Of a stretch of 64,000 nt of DNA, positions 12,601-23,777 are shown piece by piece. The stretch's first letter is position 1; each line of letters starts with the position of its first letter. The stretch spans positions 6,030,501 to 6,094,500 of the forward strand of contig NW_027478159.1 in assembly GCF_051020975.1 (NCBI RefSeq), given 5' to 3'. The position numbers and the translations under genes were made by a program. This DNA is from Osmia lignaria lignaria. Lineage: Eukaryota > Arthropoda > Insecta > Hymenoptera > Megachilidae. The notes under the pieces were generated by a model that was not told the origin of the DNA, did not search any database, and saw nothing but the letters and a program-made list of their open reading frames with translations.

Positions 12601-15406
12601 CTTTGAGATAACTCTGCACTATTGCGAGCTGCAAATGCCACTTCCAGCTTAGCTGTGCAGAAGAAGAACAACAAGAAGAAGAAATATCTGGAAATATGTC
12701 CGTCAGGCCCCTTCCCTTGAGATAAATCTGCAAATATCTCGGAAACAAAGCGAGCTACGGCAAAATGTTAAGAGACCTTTTTTGTAGAAAATTAGGATTC
12801 CTACTTTTTATGTTCTATGATATTTTTTGATCAGATGCGTAGTTCTCGAGATATATCAAGATATTTGAAAGTTCCGAAGCCGCACCAACATAATAGAGAT
12901 ACAGAAACACCGTGGCCCCTTTCTTTGAGATAACTCTGCACTATTGCGAGCTGCAAATGCCACTTCCAGCTTAGCTGTGCAGAAGAAGAACAACAAAAAG
13001 AAGAAATATCTCGAAATATGTCCGTCAGGCCCCTTCCCTTGAGATAAATCTGCAAATATCTCGGAAACGAAGCGAGCTATGGCAAAATGTTAAGAGACCT
13101 CTTTTGTAGAGAATTAAGTTTCCTACTTTTTATGTTCTATGATATTTTTCGATCAGATGCGTAGTTCTCGAGATATATCAAGATATTTAAAAGTTCCGAA
13201 GCCGCACCAACATAATAGAGATACAGAAACACCGTGGCCCCTTTCTTTGAGATAACTCTGCACTATTGCGAGCTGCAAATGCCACTTCCAGCTTAGCTGT
13301 GCAGAAGAAGAACAACAAAAAGAAGAAATATCTCGAAATATGTCCGTCAGGCCAGTTCCTTTGAGCTGAATCTGCAAATATCTCGGAAACGAAGCGAGCT
13401 ATGGCAAAATGTTAAGAGACGTTTTTTGTAGAGAATTATGTTTCCTACAATTTATGTTCTATGATATTTTTTGATCAGAAGCGTAGTTTTCGAGATATAT
13501 CGAGATACTTAAAAGTTCCGAAGCCGCACCAACATAATAGAGATACAGAAACACCGTGGCCCCTTTCTTTGAGATAACTGTGCACTAGTGCGAGCCGCAA
13601 ATGCCACTTCCAGCTTAGCTGTGCAGAAGAAGAACAACAAGAAGAAGGAATATCTCGAAATATGTCCGTCAGGCCCCTTCCCTTGAGATAAATCTGCAAA
13701 TATCTCGGAAACGAAGCGAGCTATGGCAAAATGTTAAGAGACCTTTTTTGTACAGAATTATGTTTCCTACTTTTTATGTTCTATGATATTTTTTGATCAG
13801 ATGCGTAGTTCTCGAGATATATCAAGATATTTAAAAGTTCCGAAACCGCACCAACATAATAGAGATACAGAAACACCGTGGCCCCTTTCTTTGAGATAAC
13901 TCTGCACTAGTGCGAGCCGCAAATGCCACTTCCAGCTTAGCTGTGCAGAAGAAGAACAACAAGAAGAAGAAATATCTCGAAATATGTCCGTTAGGCCCCT
14001 TCCCTTGAGATAAATCTGCAAATATCTCGGAATCGAAGCGAGCTATGGCAAAATGTTAAGAGACCTTTTTTGTAGAGAATTAAGTTTCCTACTTTTTATG
14101 TTCTATGATATTTTTTGATCAGATGCGTAGTTCTCGAGATATATTAAGATATTTAAAAGTTCCGAAGCCGCACCAACATAATAGAGATACAGAAACACCG
14201 TGGCCCCTTTCTTTGAGATAACTCTGCACTATTGCGAGCTGCAAATGCCATTTCCAGCTTAGCTGTGCAGAAGAAGAACAACAAGAAGAAGAAGTATCTC
14301 GAAATATGTCCGTCAGGCCCCTTCCCTTGAGATAAATCTGCAAATATCTCGGAAACGAAGAGAGCTATGGCAAAATGTTAAGAGACCTTTTTTGTAGAGA
14401 ATTAAGTTTCCTACTTTTTATGTTCTATGATATTTTGTGATCAGATGCGTAGTTCTCGAGATATATCAAGATATTTAAAAGTTCCGAAGCCGCACCAACA
14501 TAATAGAGATACAGAAACACCGTGGCCCCTTTCTTTGAGATAACTCTGCACTATTGCGAGCTGCAAATGCCACTTCCAGCTTAGCTGTGCAGAAGAAGAA
14601 CAACAAAAAGAAGAAATATATCGAAATATGTCCGTCAGGCCCCTTCCCTTGAGATAAATCTGCAAATATCTCGGAAAGGAAGCGAGCTATGGCAAAAGGT
14701 TAAGAGACCTCTTTTGTAGAGAATTAAGTTTCCTACTTTTCATGTTCTATGATATTTTTCGATCAGATGCGTAGTTCTCGAGATATATCAAGATATTTAA
14801 AAGTTCCGAAGCCGCACCAACATAATAGAGATACAGAAACACCGTGGCCCCTTTCTTTGAGATAACTCTGCACTATTGCGAGCTGCAAATGCCACTTCCA
14901 GCTTAGCTGTGCAGAAGAAGAACAACAAGAAGAAGAAATATCTGGAAATATGTCCGTCAGGCCCCTTCCCTCGAGATAAATCTGCAAATATCTCGGAAAC
15001 GAAGCGAGCTATGGCAAAATGTTAAGAGACCTTTTTTGTAGAGAATTAAGTTTCCTACTTTTTATGTTCTATGATATTTTTTGATCGGATGCGTAGTTCT
15101 CGAGATATATCAAGATATTTAAAAGTTCCGAAGCCGCACCAACATAGTAGAGATACAGAAACACCGTGGCCCCTGTCTTTGAGATAACTCTGCACTATTG
15201 CGAACTGCAAATGCCACTTCCAGCTTAGCTGTGCAGAAGAAGAACAACAAAAAGAAGAAATATCTCGAAATATGTCCGTCAGGCCCCTTCCCTTGAGATA
15301 AATCTGCAAATATCTCGGAAACAAAGCGAGCTACGGCAAAATGTTAAGAGACCTTTTTTGTAGAAAATTAGGATTCCTACTTTTTATGTTCTATGATATT
15401 TTTTGA
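9611..15406 (+). repeat. Higher-order repeat: 8-mer (2576 bp) followed by an expanded 10-mer (3220 bp)
   Basis: Copy 1 is 9611-12186 and copy 2 is 12187-15406. Matching monomers include 9611/12187 (CTCGATATATATC, AACATGATAG), 10255/13153 (CAGTTCCTTTGAGCTG), 10577/13475 (ACTGTGCACTAGTG, GAAGGAATATC), 10899/14119 (ATATATTAAGAT, GAAGTATCTC), 11221/14441 (GAAATATATCGAAA, GGAAAGGAAGCG), 11543/14763 (GGAAATATG, CCCTCGAG) and 11865/15085 (CATAGTAGAG, CCTGTCTTTG, GCGAACTGC). Copy 2 has two additional monomers, one in the 12509-13152 stretch and one at 13797. Offsets between matching monomers are therefore 2576, 2898 and 3220 bp, in steps of one monomer. Confidence 0.9.
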
Positions 15407-16694
15407 TCAGATGCGTAGTTCTCGAGATATATCAAGATATTTGAAAGTTCCGAAGCCGCACCAACATCATAGAGATACAGAAACACCGTGGCCCCTTTCT
15501 TTGAGATAACTCTGCACTATTGCGAGCCGCAAATGCCACTTCCAGCTTAGCTGTGCAGAAGAAGAACAACAAAAAGAAGAAATATCTCGAAATATGTCCG
15601 TCAGGCCCCTTCCCTTGAGATAAATCTGCAAATATCTCGGAAACGAAGCGAGCTATGGCAAAATGTTAAGAGACCTCTTTTGTAGAGAATTAAGTTTCCT
15701 ACTTTTTATGTTCTATGATATTTTTCGATCAGATGCGTAGTTCTCGAGATATATCAAGATATTTAAAAGTTCCGAAGCCGCACCAACATAATAGAGATAC
15801 AGAAACACCGTGGCCCCTTTCTTTGAGATAACTCTGCACTATTGCGAGCTGCAAATGCCACCTCCAGCTTAGCTGTGCAGAAGAAGAACAACAAAAAGAA
15901 GAAATATCTCGAAATATGTCCGTCAGGCCCCTTCCCTTGAGATAAATCTGCAAATATCTCGGAAACAAAGCGAGCTACGGCAAAATGTTAAGAGACCTTT
16001 TTTGTAGAAAATTAGGATTCCTACTTTTTATGTTCTATGATATTTTTTGATCAGATGCGTAGTTCTCGAGATATATCAAGATATTTGAAAGTTCCGAAGC
16101 CGCACCAACATCATAGAGATACAGAAACACCGTGGCCCCTTTCTTTGAGATAACTCTGCACTATTGCGAGCTGCAAGTGCCACTTCCAGCTTAGCTGTGC
16201 AGAAGAAGAACAACAAAAAGAAGAAATATCTCGAAATATGTCCGTCAGGCCCCTTCCCTTGAGATAAATCTGCAAATATCTCGGAAACGAAGCGAGCTAT
16301 GGCAAAATGTTAAGAGACCTCTTTTGTAGAGAATTAAGTTTCCTACTTTTTATGTTCTATGATATTTTTCGATCAGATGCGTAGTTCTCGAGATATATCA
16401 AGATATTTAAAAGTTCCGAAGCCGCACCAACATAATAGAGATACAGAAACACCGTGGCCCCTTTCTTTGAGATAACTCTGCACTATTGCGAGCTGCAAAT
16501 GCCACCTCCAGCTTAGCTGTGCAGAAGAAGAACAACAAAAAGAAGAAATATCTCGAAATATGTCCGTCAGGCCCCTTCCCTTGAGATAAATCTGCAAATA
16601 TCTCGGAAACGAAGCGAGCTATGGCAAAATGTTAAGAGACCTCTTTGGTAGAGAATTAGGTTTCCTACTTTTTATGTTCTATGATATTTTTCGA
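15407..16694 (+). repeat. Dimer repeat (644 bp) in two copies
   Basis: The pairs 15407-16050 and 16051-16694 share the order of a monomer with AACATCATAG followed by one with CCACCTCCAGC. They differ at the distal end: the first pair ends with AACAAAGCGAGCTACGG and AAAATTAGGATTCC, the second with AACGAAGCGAG and CTCTTTGGTAG. CATCAT places an in-frame stop in the minus-strand frame of both first monomers. Confidence 0.8.
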
Positions 16695-19600
16695 TCAGAT
16701 GCGTAGTTCTCGAGATATATCAAGATATTTAAAGGTTCCGAAGCCGCACCAACATAATAGAGATACAGAAACACCGTGGCCCCTTTCTTTGAGATAACTC
16801 TGCACTATTGCGAGCTGCAAATGCCACTTCCAGCTTAGCTGTGCAGAAGAAGAACAACAAGAAGAAGAAATATCTGGAAATATGTCCGTCAGGCCCCTTC
16901 CCTTGAGATAAATCTGCAAATATCTCGGAAACAAAGCGAGCTACGGCAAAATGTTAAGAGACCTTTTTTGTAGAAAATTAGGATTCCTACTTTTTATGTT
17001 CTATGATATTTTTTGATCAGATGCGTAGTTCTCGAGATATATCAAGATATTTGAAAGTTCCGAAGCCGCACCAACATAATAGAGATACAGAAACACCGTG
17101 GCCCCTTTCTTTGAGATAACTCTGCACTATTGCGAGCTGCAAATGCCACTTCCAGCTTAGCTGTGCAGAAGAAGAACAACAAGAAGAAGAAATATCTGGA
17201 AATATGTCCGTCAGGCCCCTTCCCTCGAGATAAATCTGCAAATATCTCGGAAACGAAGCGAGCTACGGCAAAATGTTAAGAGACCTTTTTTGTAGAGAAT
17301 TATGTTTCCTACAATTTATGTTCTATGATATTTTTTGATCAGAAGCGTAGTTTTCGAGATATATCGAGATATTTAAAAGATCCGAAGCCGCACCAACATA
17401 ATAGAGATACAGAAACACCGTGGCCCCTTTCTTTGAGATAACTCTGCACTATTGCGCGCTGCAAATGCCACTTCCAGCTTAGCTGTGCAGAAGAAGAACA
17501 ACAAGAAGAAGAAATATCTCGAAATATGTCCGTCAGGCCCCTTCCCTCGAGATAAATCTGCAAATATCTCGGAAACCAAGCGAGCTATGGCAAAATGTTG
17601 AGAGACCTTTTTTGTAGAGAATTAAGTTTCCTACTCTTTATGTTCTATAATATTTTTTGATCGGATGCGTAGTTCTCGAGATATATCAAGATATTTAAAA
17701 GTTCCGAAGCCGCACCAACATAATAGAGGTACAGAAACACCGTGGCCCCTTTCTTTGAGATAACTCTGCACTATTGCGAGCTGCAAATGCCACCTCCAGC
17801 TTAGCTGTGCAGAAGAAGAACAACAAAAAGAAGAAATATCTCGAAATATGTCCGTCAGGCCCCTTCCCTTGAGATAAATCTGCAAATATCTCGGAAACGA
17901 AGCGAGCTATGGCAAAATGTTAAGAGACCTCTTTGGTAGAGAATTAGGTTTCCTACTTTTTATGTTCTATGATATTTTTCGATCAGATGCGTAGTTCTCG
18001 AGATATATCAAGATATTTAAAAGTTCCGAAGCAGCACCAACATAATAGAGATACAGAAACACCGTGGCCCCTTTCTTTGAGATAACTCTGCACTATTGCG
18101 CGCTGCAAATGCCACTTCCAGCTTAGCTGTGCAGAAGAAGAACAACAAGAAGAAGAAATATCTCGAAGTATGTCCGTCAGGCCCCTTCCCTTGAGATAAA
18201 TCTGCAAATATCTCGGAAACGAAGCGAGCTATGGCAAAATGTTAAGAGACCTTTTTTGTAGAGAATTAAGTTTCCTACTTTTTATGTTCTATGATATTTT
18301 TTGATCAGATGCGTAGTTCTCGAGATATATCAAGATATTTAAAAGTTCCGAAGCCGCACCAACATAATAGAGATACAGAAACACCGTGGCCCCTTTCTTT
18401 GAGGTAACTCTGCACTATTGCGAGCTGCAAATGCCATTTCCAGCTTAGCTGTGCAGAAGAAGAACAACAAGAAGAAGAAGTATCTCGAAATATGTCCGTC
18501 AGGCCCCTTCCCTTGAGATAAATCTGCAAATATCTCGGAAACGAAGAGAGCTATGGCAAAATGTTAAGAGACCTTTTTTGTAGAGAATTAAGTTTCCTAC
18601 TTTTTATGTTCTATGATATTTTCATGATCAGATGCGTAGTTCTCGAGATATATCAAGATATTTAAAAGTTCCGAAGCCGCACCAACATAATAGAGATACA
18701 GAAACACCGTGGCCCCTTTCTTTGAGATAACTCTGCACTATTGCGAGCTGCAAATGCCACTTCCAGCTTAGCTGTGCAGATGAAGAACAACAAAAAGAAG
18801 AAATATATCGAAATATGTCCGTCAGGCCCCTTCCCTTGAGATAAATCTGCAAATATCTCGGAAAGGAAGCGAGCTATGGCAAAAAGTTAAGAGACCTCTT
18901 TTGTAGAGAATTAAGTTTCCTACTTTTCATGTTCTATGATATTTTTCGATCAGATGCGTAGTTCTCGAGATATATCAAGATATTTAAAAGTTCCGAAGCC
19001 GCACCAACATAATAGAGATACAGAAACACCGTGGCCCCTTTCTTTGAGATAACTCAGCACTATTGCGAGCTGCAAATGCCACCTCCAGCTTAGCTGTGCA
19101 GAAGAAGAACAACAAAAAGAAGGAATATCTCTAAATATGTCCGTCAGGCCCCTTCCCTTGAGATAAATCTGCAAATATCTCGGAAACGAAGCGAGCTATG
19201 GCAAAATGTTAAGAGACCTCTTTGGTAGAGAATTAGGTTTCCTACTTTTTATGTTCTATGATATTTTTCGATCAGATGCGTAGTTCTCGAGATATATCAA
19301 GATATTTAAAAGTTCCGAAGCCGCACCAACATAATAGAGATACAGAAACACCGTGGCCCCTTTCTTTGAGATAACTCTGCACTATTGCGAGCTGCAAATG
19401 CCACTTCCAGCTTAGCTGTGCAGAAGAAGAACAACAAAAAGAAGAAATATCTCGAAATATGTCCGTCAGGCCCCTTCCCTTGAGATAAATCTGCAAATAT
19501 CTCGGAAACGAAGCGAGCTATGGCAAAATGTTAAGAGACCTCTTTTGTAGAGAATTAAGTTTCCTACTTTTTATGTTCTATGATATTTTTCGATCAGATG

Positions 19601-20559
19601 CGTAGTTCTCGAGATATATCAAGATATTTAAAAGTTCCGAAGCCGCACCAACATAATAGAGATACAGAAACACCGTGGCCCCTTTCTTTGAGATAACTCT
19701 GCACTATTGCGAGCTGCAAATGCCACTTCCAGCTTAGCTGTGCAGAAGAAGAACAACAAGAAGAAGAAATATCTGGAAATATGTCCGTCAGGCCCCTTCC
19801 CTTGAGATAAATCTGCAAATATCTCGGAAACGAAGCGAGCTACGGCAAAATGTTAAGAGACCTTTTTTGTAGAAAATTAGGATTCCTACTTTTTATGTTC
19901 TATGATATTTTTTGATCAGATGCGTAGTTCTCGAGATATATCCTGATATTTAAAAGTTCCGAAGCGGCACCAACATAATAGAGATACAGAAACACCGTGG
20001 CCCCTTTCTTTGAGGTAACTCTGCACTATTGCAAGCTGCAAATGCCACTTCCAGCTTAGCTGTGCAGAAGAAGAACAACAAGAAGAAGAAATATCTCGAA
20101 ATATGTCCGTTAGGCCCCTTCCCTTGAGATAAATCTGCAAATATCTCGGAAACGAAGCGAGCTATGGCAAAATGTTAAGAGACCTTTTTTGTAGAGAATT
20201 AAGTTTCCTACTTTTTATGTTCTATGATATTTTTTGATCAGATGCGTAGTTCTCGAGATATATTAAGATATTTAAAAGTTCCGAAGCCGCACCAACATAA
20301 TAGAGATACAGAAACACCGTGGCCCCTTTCTTTGAGATAACTCTGCACTATTGCGAGCTGCAAATGCCATTTCCAGCTTAGCTGTGCAGAAGAAGAACAA
20401 CAAGAAGAAGAAGTATCTCGAAATATGTCCGTCAGGCCCCTTCCCTTGAGATAAATCTGCAAATATCTCGGAAACGAAGAGAGCTATGGCAAAATGTTAA
20501 GAGACCTTTTTTGTAGAGAATTAAGTTTCCTACTTTTTATGTTCTATGATATTTTTTGA
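16695..20559 (+). repeat. Mosaic of twelve monomers, echoing earlier blocks
   Basis: Members of the 9.6-15.4 kb block reappear in new order. The pair TATATTAAG or GAAGTATC followed by GAAATATATCG is seen at 18305/18628 and 20238/20560, and the 8645/8967 pair is repeated at 17339/17661, exactly 27 monomers downstream. One 323-bp monomer (18305) is included. No clean tandem period is visible within the stretch. Confidence 0.8.
18305..18627 (+). repeat. Long monomer (323 bp), net one-base insertion
   Basis: Near 18623 the usual GATATTTTTTGATCAG reads GATATTTTCATGATCAG, a replacement of two T by CAT. No other monomer of the window shows this form. Confidence 0.92.
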
Positions 20560-21847
20560 TCAGATGCGTAGTTCTCGAGATATATCAAGATATTTAAAAG
20601 TTCCGAAGCCGCACCAACATAATAGAGATACAGAAACACCGTGGCCCCTTTCTTTGAGATAACTCTGCACTATTGCGAGCTGCAAATGCCACTTCCAGCT
20701 TAGCTGTGCAGAAGAAGAACAACAAAAAGAAGAAATATATCGAAATATGTCCGTCAGGCCCCTTCCCTTGAGATAAATCTGCAAATATCTCGGAAAGGAA
20801 GCGAGCTATGGCAAAAGGTTAAGAGACCTCTTTTGTAGAGAATTAAGTTTCCTACTTTTCATGTTCTATGATATTTTTCGATCAGATGCGTAGTTCTCGA
20901 GATATATCAAGATATTTAAAAGTTCCGAAGCCGCACCAACATAATAGAGATACAGAAACACCGTGGCCCCTTTCTTTGAGATAACTCTGCACTATTGCGA
21001 GCTGCAAATGCCACTTCCAGCTTAGCTGTGCAGAAGAAGAACAACAAGAAGAAGAAATATCTCGAAATATGTCCGTCAGGCCCCTTCCCTTGAGATATAT
21101 CTGGAAATATCTCGGAAACGAAGAGAGCTATGGCAAAATGTTGAGAGACCTTTTTTGTAGAGAATTAAGTTTTCTACAATTTATGTTGTATGATATTTTT
21201 TGATCGGATGCGTAGTTCTCGAGATATATCAAGATATTTAAAAGTTCCGAAGCCGCACCAACATAATAGAGATACAGAAACACCGTGGCCCCTTTCTTTG
21301 AGATAACTCTGCACTATTGCGAGCTGGAAATGCCACTTCCAGTTTAGCTGTGCAGAAGAAGAACAACAAGAAGAAGAAATATCTCGAAACATGTCCGTCA
21401 GGCCCCTTCCCTTGAGATATATCTGCAAATATCTCGGAAACGAAGCGAGCTATGGCAAAATGATAAGAGACCTTTTTTGTCGAGAATTATGTTTCCTACA
21501 ATTTATGTTCTATGATATTTTTTGATCAGAAGCGTAGTTTTCGAGATAAATCGAGATATTTAAAAGTTCCGAAGCCGCACCAACATAATAGAGATACAGA
21601 AACACCGTGGCCCCTTTCTTTGAGATAACTCAGCACTATTGCGAGCTGGAAATGCCACTTCCAGTTTAGCTGTGCAGAAGAAGAACAACAAGAAGAAGAA
21701 ATATCTCGAAATATGTCCGTTAGGCCCCTTCCCTTGAGATAAATCTGCAAATATCTCGGAAACGAAGCGAGCTATGGCAAAATGCTAAGAGACCTTTTTT
21801 GTAGAGAATTAAGTTTCCTACTTTTTATGTTCTATGATATTTTTTGA

Positions 21848-22168
21848 TCAGATGCGTAGTTCTCGAGATATATCAAGATATTTAAAAGTTCCGAAGCCGC
21901 ACCAACATAATAGAGATACAGAAACACGTGGCCCCTTTCTTTGAGATAACTCTGCACTATTGCGAGCTGCAAATGCCACTTCCAGCTTAGCTGTGCAGAA
22001 GAAGAACAACAAGAAGAAGAAATATCTCGAAATATGTCCGTCAGGCCCCTTCCCTTGAGTTAAATCTGCAAATATCTCGGAAACGAAGAGAGCTATGGCA
22101 AAATGTTAAGAGACCTTTTTTGTAGAGAATTAAGTTTCCTACTTTTCATGTTCTATGGTATTTTTTGA
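21848..22168 (+). repeat. Short monomer (321 bp), one-base deletion creating CACGTG
   Basis: AAACACGTGGCCCC near 21925 lacks one C of AAACACCGTGGCCCC. The loss creates the palindrome CACGTG. Duplicated at 23457. Confidence 0.95.
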
Positions 22169-23456
22169 TCAGATGCGTAGTTCTCGAGATATATCAAGAT
22201 ATTTAAAAGTTCCGAAGCCGCACCAACATAATAGAGATACAGAAACACCGTGGCCCCTTTCTTTGAGATAACTCTGCACTATTGCGAGCTGCAAATGCCA
22301 CTTCCAGCTTAGCTGTGCAGAAGAAGAACAACAAAAAGAAGAAATATATCGAAATATGTCCGTCAGGCCCCTTCCCTTGAGATAAATCTGCAAATATCTC
22401 GGAAAGGAAGCGAGCTATGGCAAAAGGTTAAGAGACCTCTTTTGTAGAGAATTAAGTTTCCTACTTTTCATGTTCTATAATATTTTTCGATCAGATGCGT
22501 AGTTCTCGAGATATATCAAGATATTTAAAAGTTCCGAAGCCGCACCAACATAATAGAGATACAGAAACACCGTGGCCCCTTTCTTTGAGATAACTCTGCA
22601 CTATTGCGAGCTGCAAATGCCACTTCCAGCTTAGCTGTGCAGAAGAAGAACAACAAGAAAAAGAAATATCTCGAAATATGTCCGTCAGGCCCCTTCCCTT
22701 GAGATAAATCTGGAAATATCTCGGAAACGAAGAGAGCTATGGCAAAATGTTAAGAGACCTTTTTTGTAGAGAATTAAGTTTTCTACAATTTATGTTGTAT
22801 GATATTTTTTGATCGGATGCGTAGTTCTCGAGATATATCAAGATATTTAAAAGTTCCGAAGCCGCACCAACATAATAGAGATACAGAAACACCGTGGCCC
22901 CTTTCTTTGAGATAACTCTGCACTATTGCGAGCTGGAAATGCCACTTCCAGTTTAGCTGTGCAGAAGAAGAACAACAAGAAGAAGAAATATCTCGAAATA
23001 TGTCCGTCAGGCCCCTTCCCTTGAGATATATCTGCAAATATTTCGGAAACGAAGCGAGTTATGGCAAAATGATAAGAGACCTTTTTTGTCGAGAATTATG
23101 TTTCCTACAATTTATGTTCTATGATATTTTTTGATCAGAAGCGTAGTTTTCGAGATAAATCGAGATATTTAAAAGTTCCGAAGCCGCACCAACATAATAG
23201 AGATACAGAAACACCGTGGCCCCTTTCTTTGAGATAACTCAGCACTATTGCGAGCTGGAAATGCCACTTCCAGTTTAGCTGTGCAGAAGAAGAACAACAA
23301 GAAGAAGAAATATCTCGAAATATGTCCGTTAGGCCCCTTCCCTTGAGATAAATCTGCAAATATCTCGGAAACGAAGCGAGCTATGGCAAAATGCTAAGAG
23401 ACCTTTTTTGTAGAGAATTAAGTTTCCTACTTTTTATGTTCTATGATATTTTTTGA

Positions 23457-23777
23457 TCTGATGCGTAGTTCTCGAGATATATCAAGATATTTAAAAGTTC
23501 CGAAGCCGCACCAACATAATAGAGATACAGAAACACGTGGCCCCTTTCTTTGAGATAACTCTGCACTATTGCGAGCTGCAAATGCCACTTCCAGCTTAGC
23601 TGTGCAGAAGAAGAACAACAAGAAGAAGAAATATCTCGAAATATGTCCGTCAGGCCCCTTCCCTTGAGTTAAATCTGCAAATATCTCGGAAACGAAGAGA
23701 GCTATGGCAAAATGTTAAGAGACCTTTTTTGTAGAGAATTAAGTTTCCTACTTTTCATGTTCTATGGTATTTTTTGA
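23457..23777 (+). repeat. Short monomer (321 bp), one-base deletion creating CACGTG
   Basis: Same deletion as at 21848, 1609 bp downstream, so the change predates the block duplication. It also carries TGATCTGATG at its start in place of TGATCAGATG. Confidence 0.95.

Larger units (their letters stand above)
20560..23777 (+). repeat. Higher-order repeat: 5-mer of 1609 bp, two tandem copies
   Basis: Copy 1 is 20560-22168 and copy 2 is 22169-23777, each exactly 1609 bp (four monomers of 322 and one of 321). Monomer order is GAAATATATCG type, then one ending ATCTGGAAATATC and TATGTTGTATG, then two GAGCTGGAAATG/CAGTTTAG monomers, then the 321-bp monomer with AAACACGTGG. Shared private variants such as TTTTTTGTCGAGAATTATG, CTCAGCACTATTG, TTGAGTTAAATC and CTATGGTATT show the duplication is recent. 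A few differences remain, for example CATTTCGG-like changes near 23040 and TGATCTGATG near 23457. Confidence 0.93.

Noticed and set aside
17373..17579. Second minus-strand frame of about 68 codons with a Phe/Leu-rich centre, seen in a subset of monomers, as a small membrane protein
   Set aside because: The hydrophobic stretch is the purine tract translated in another frame. The frame opens only where AAACCAAGCG or a similar variant occurs and overlaps the other spurious frame.
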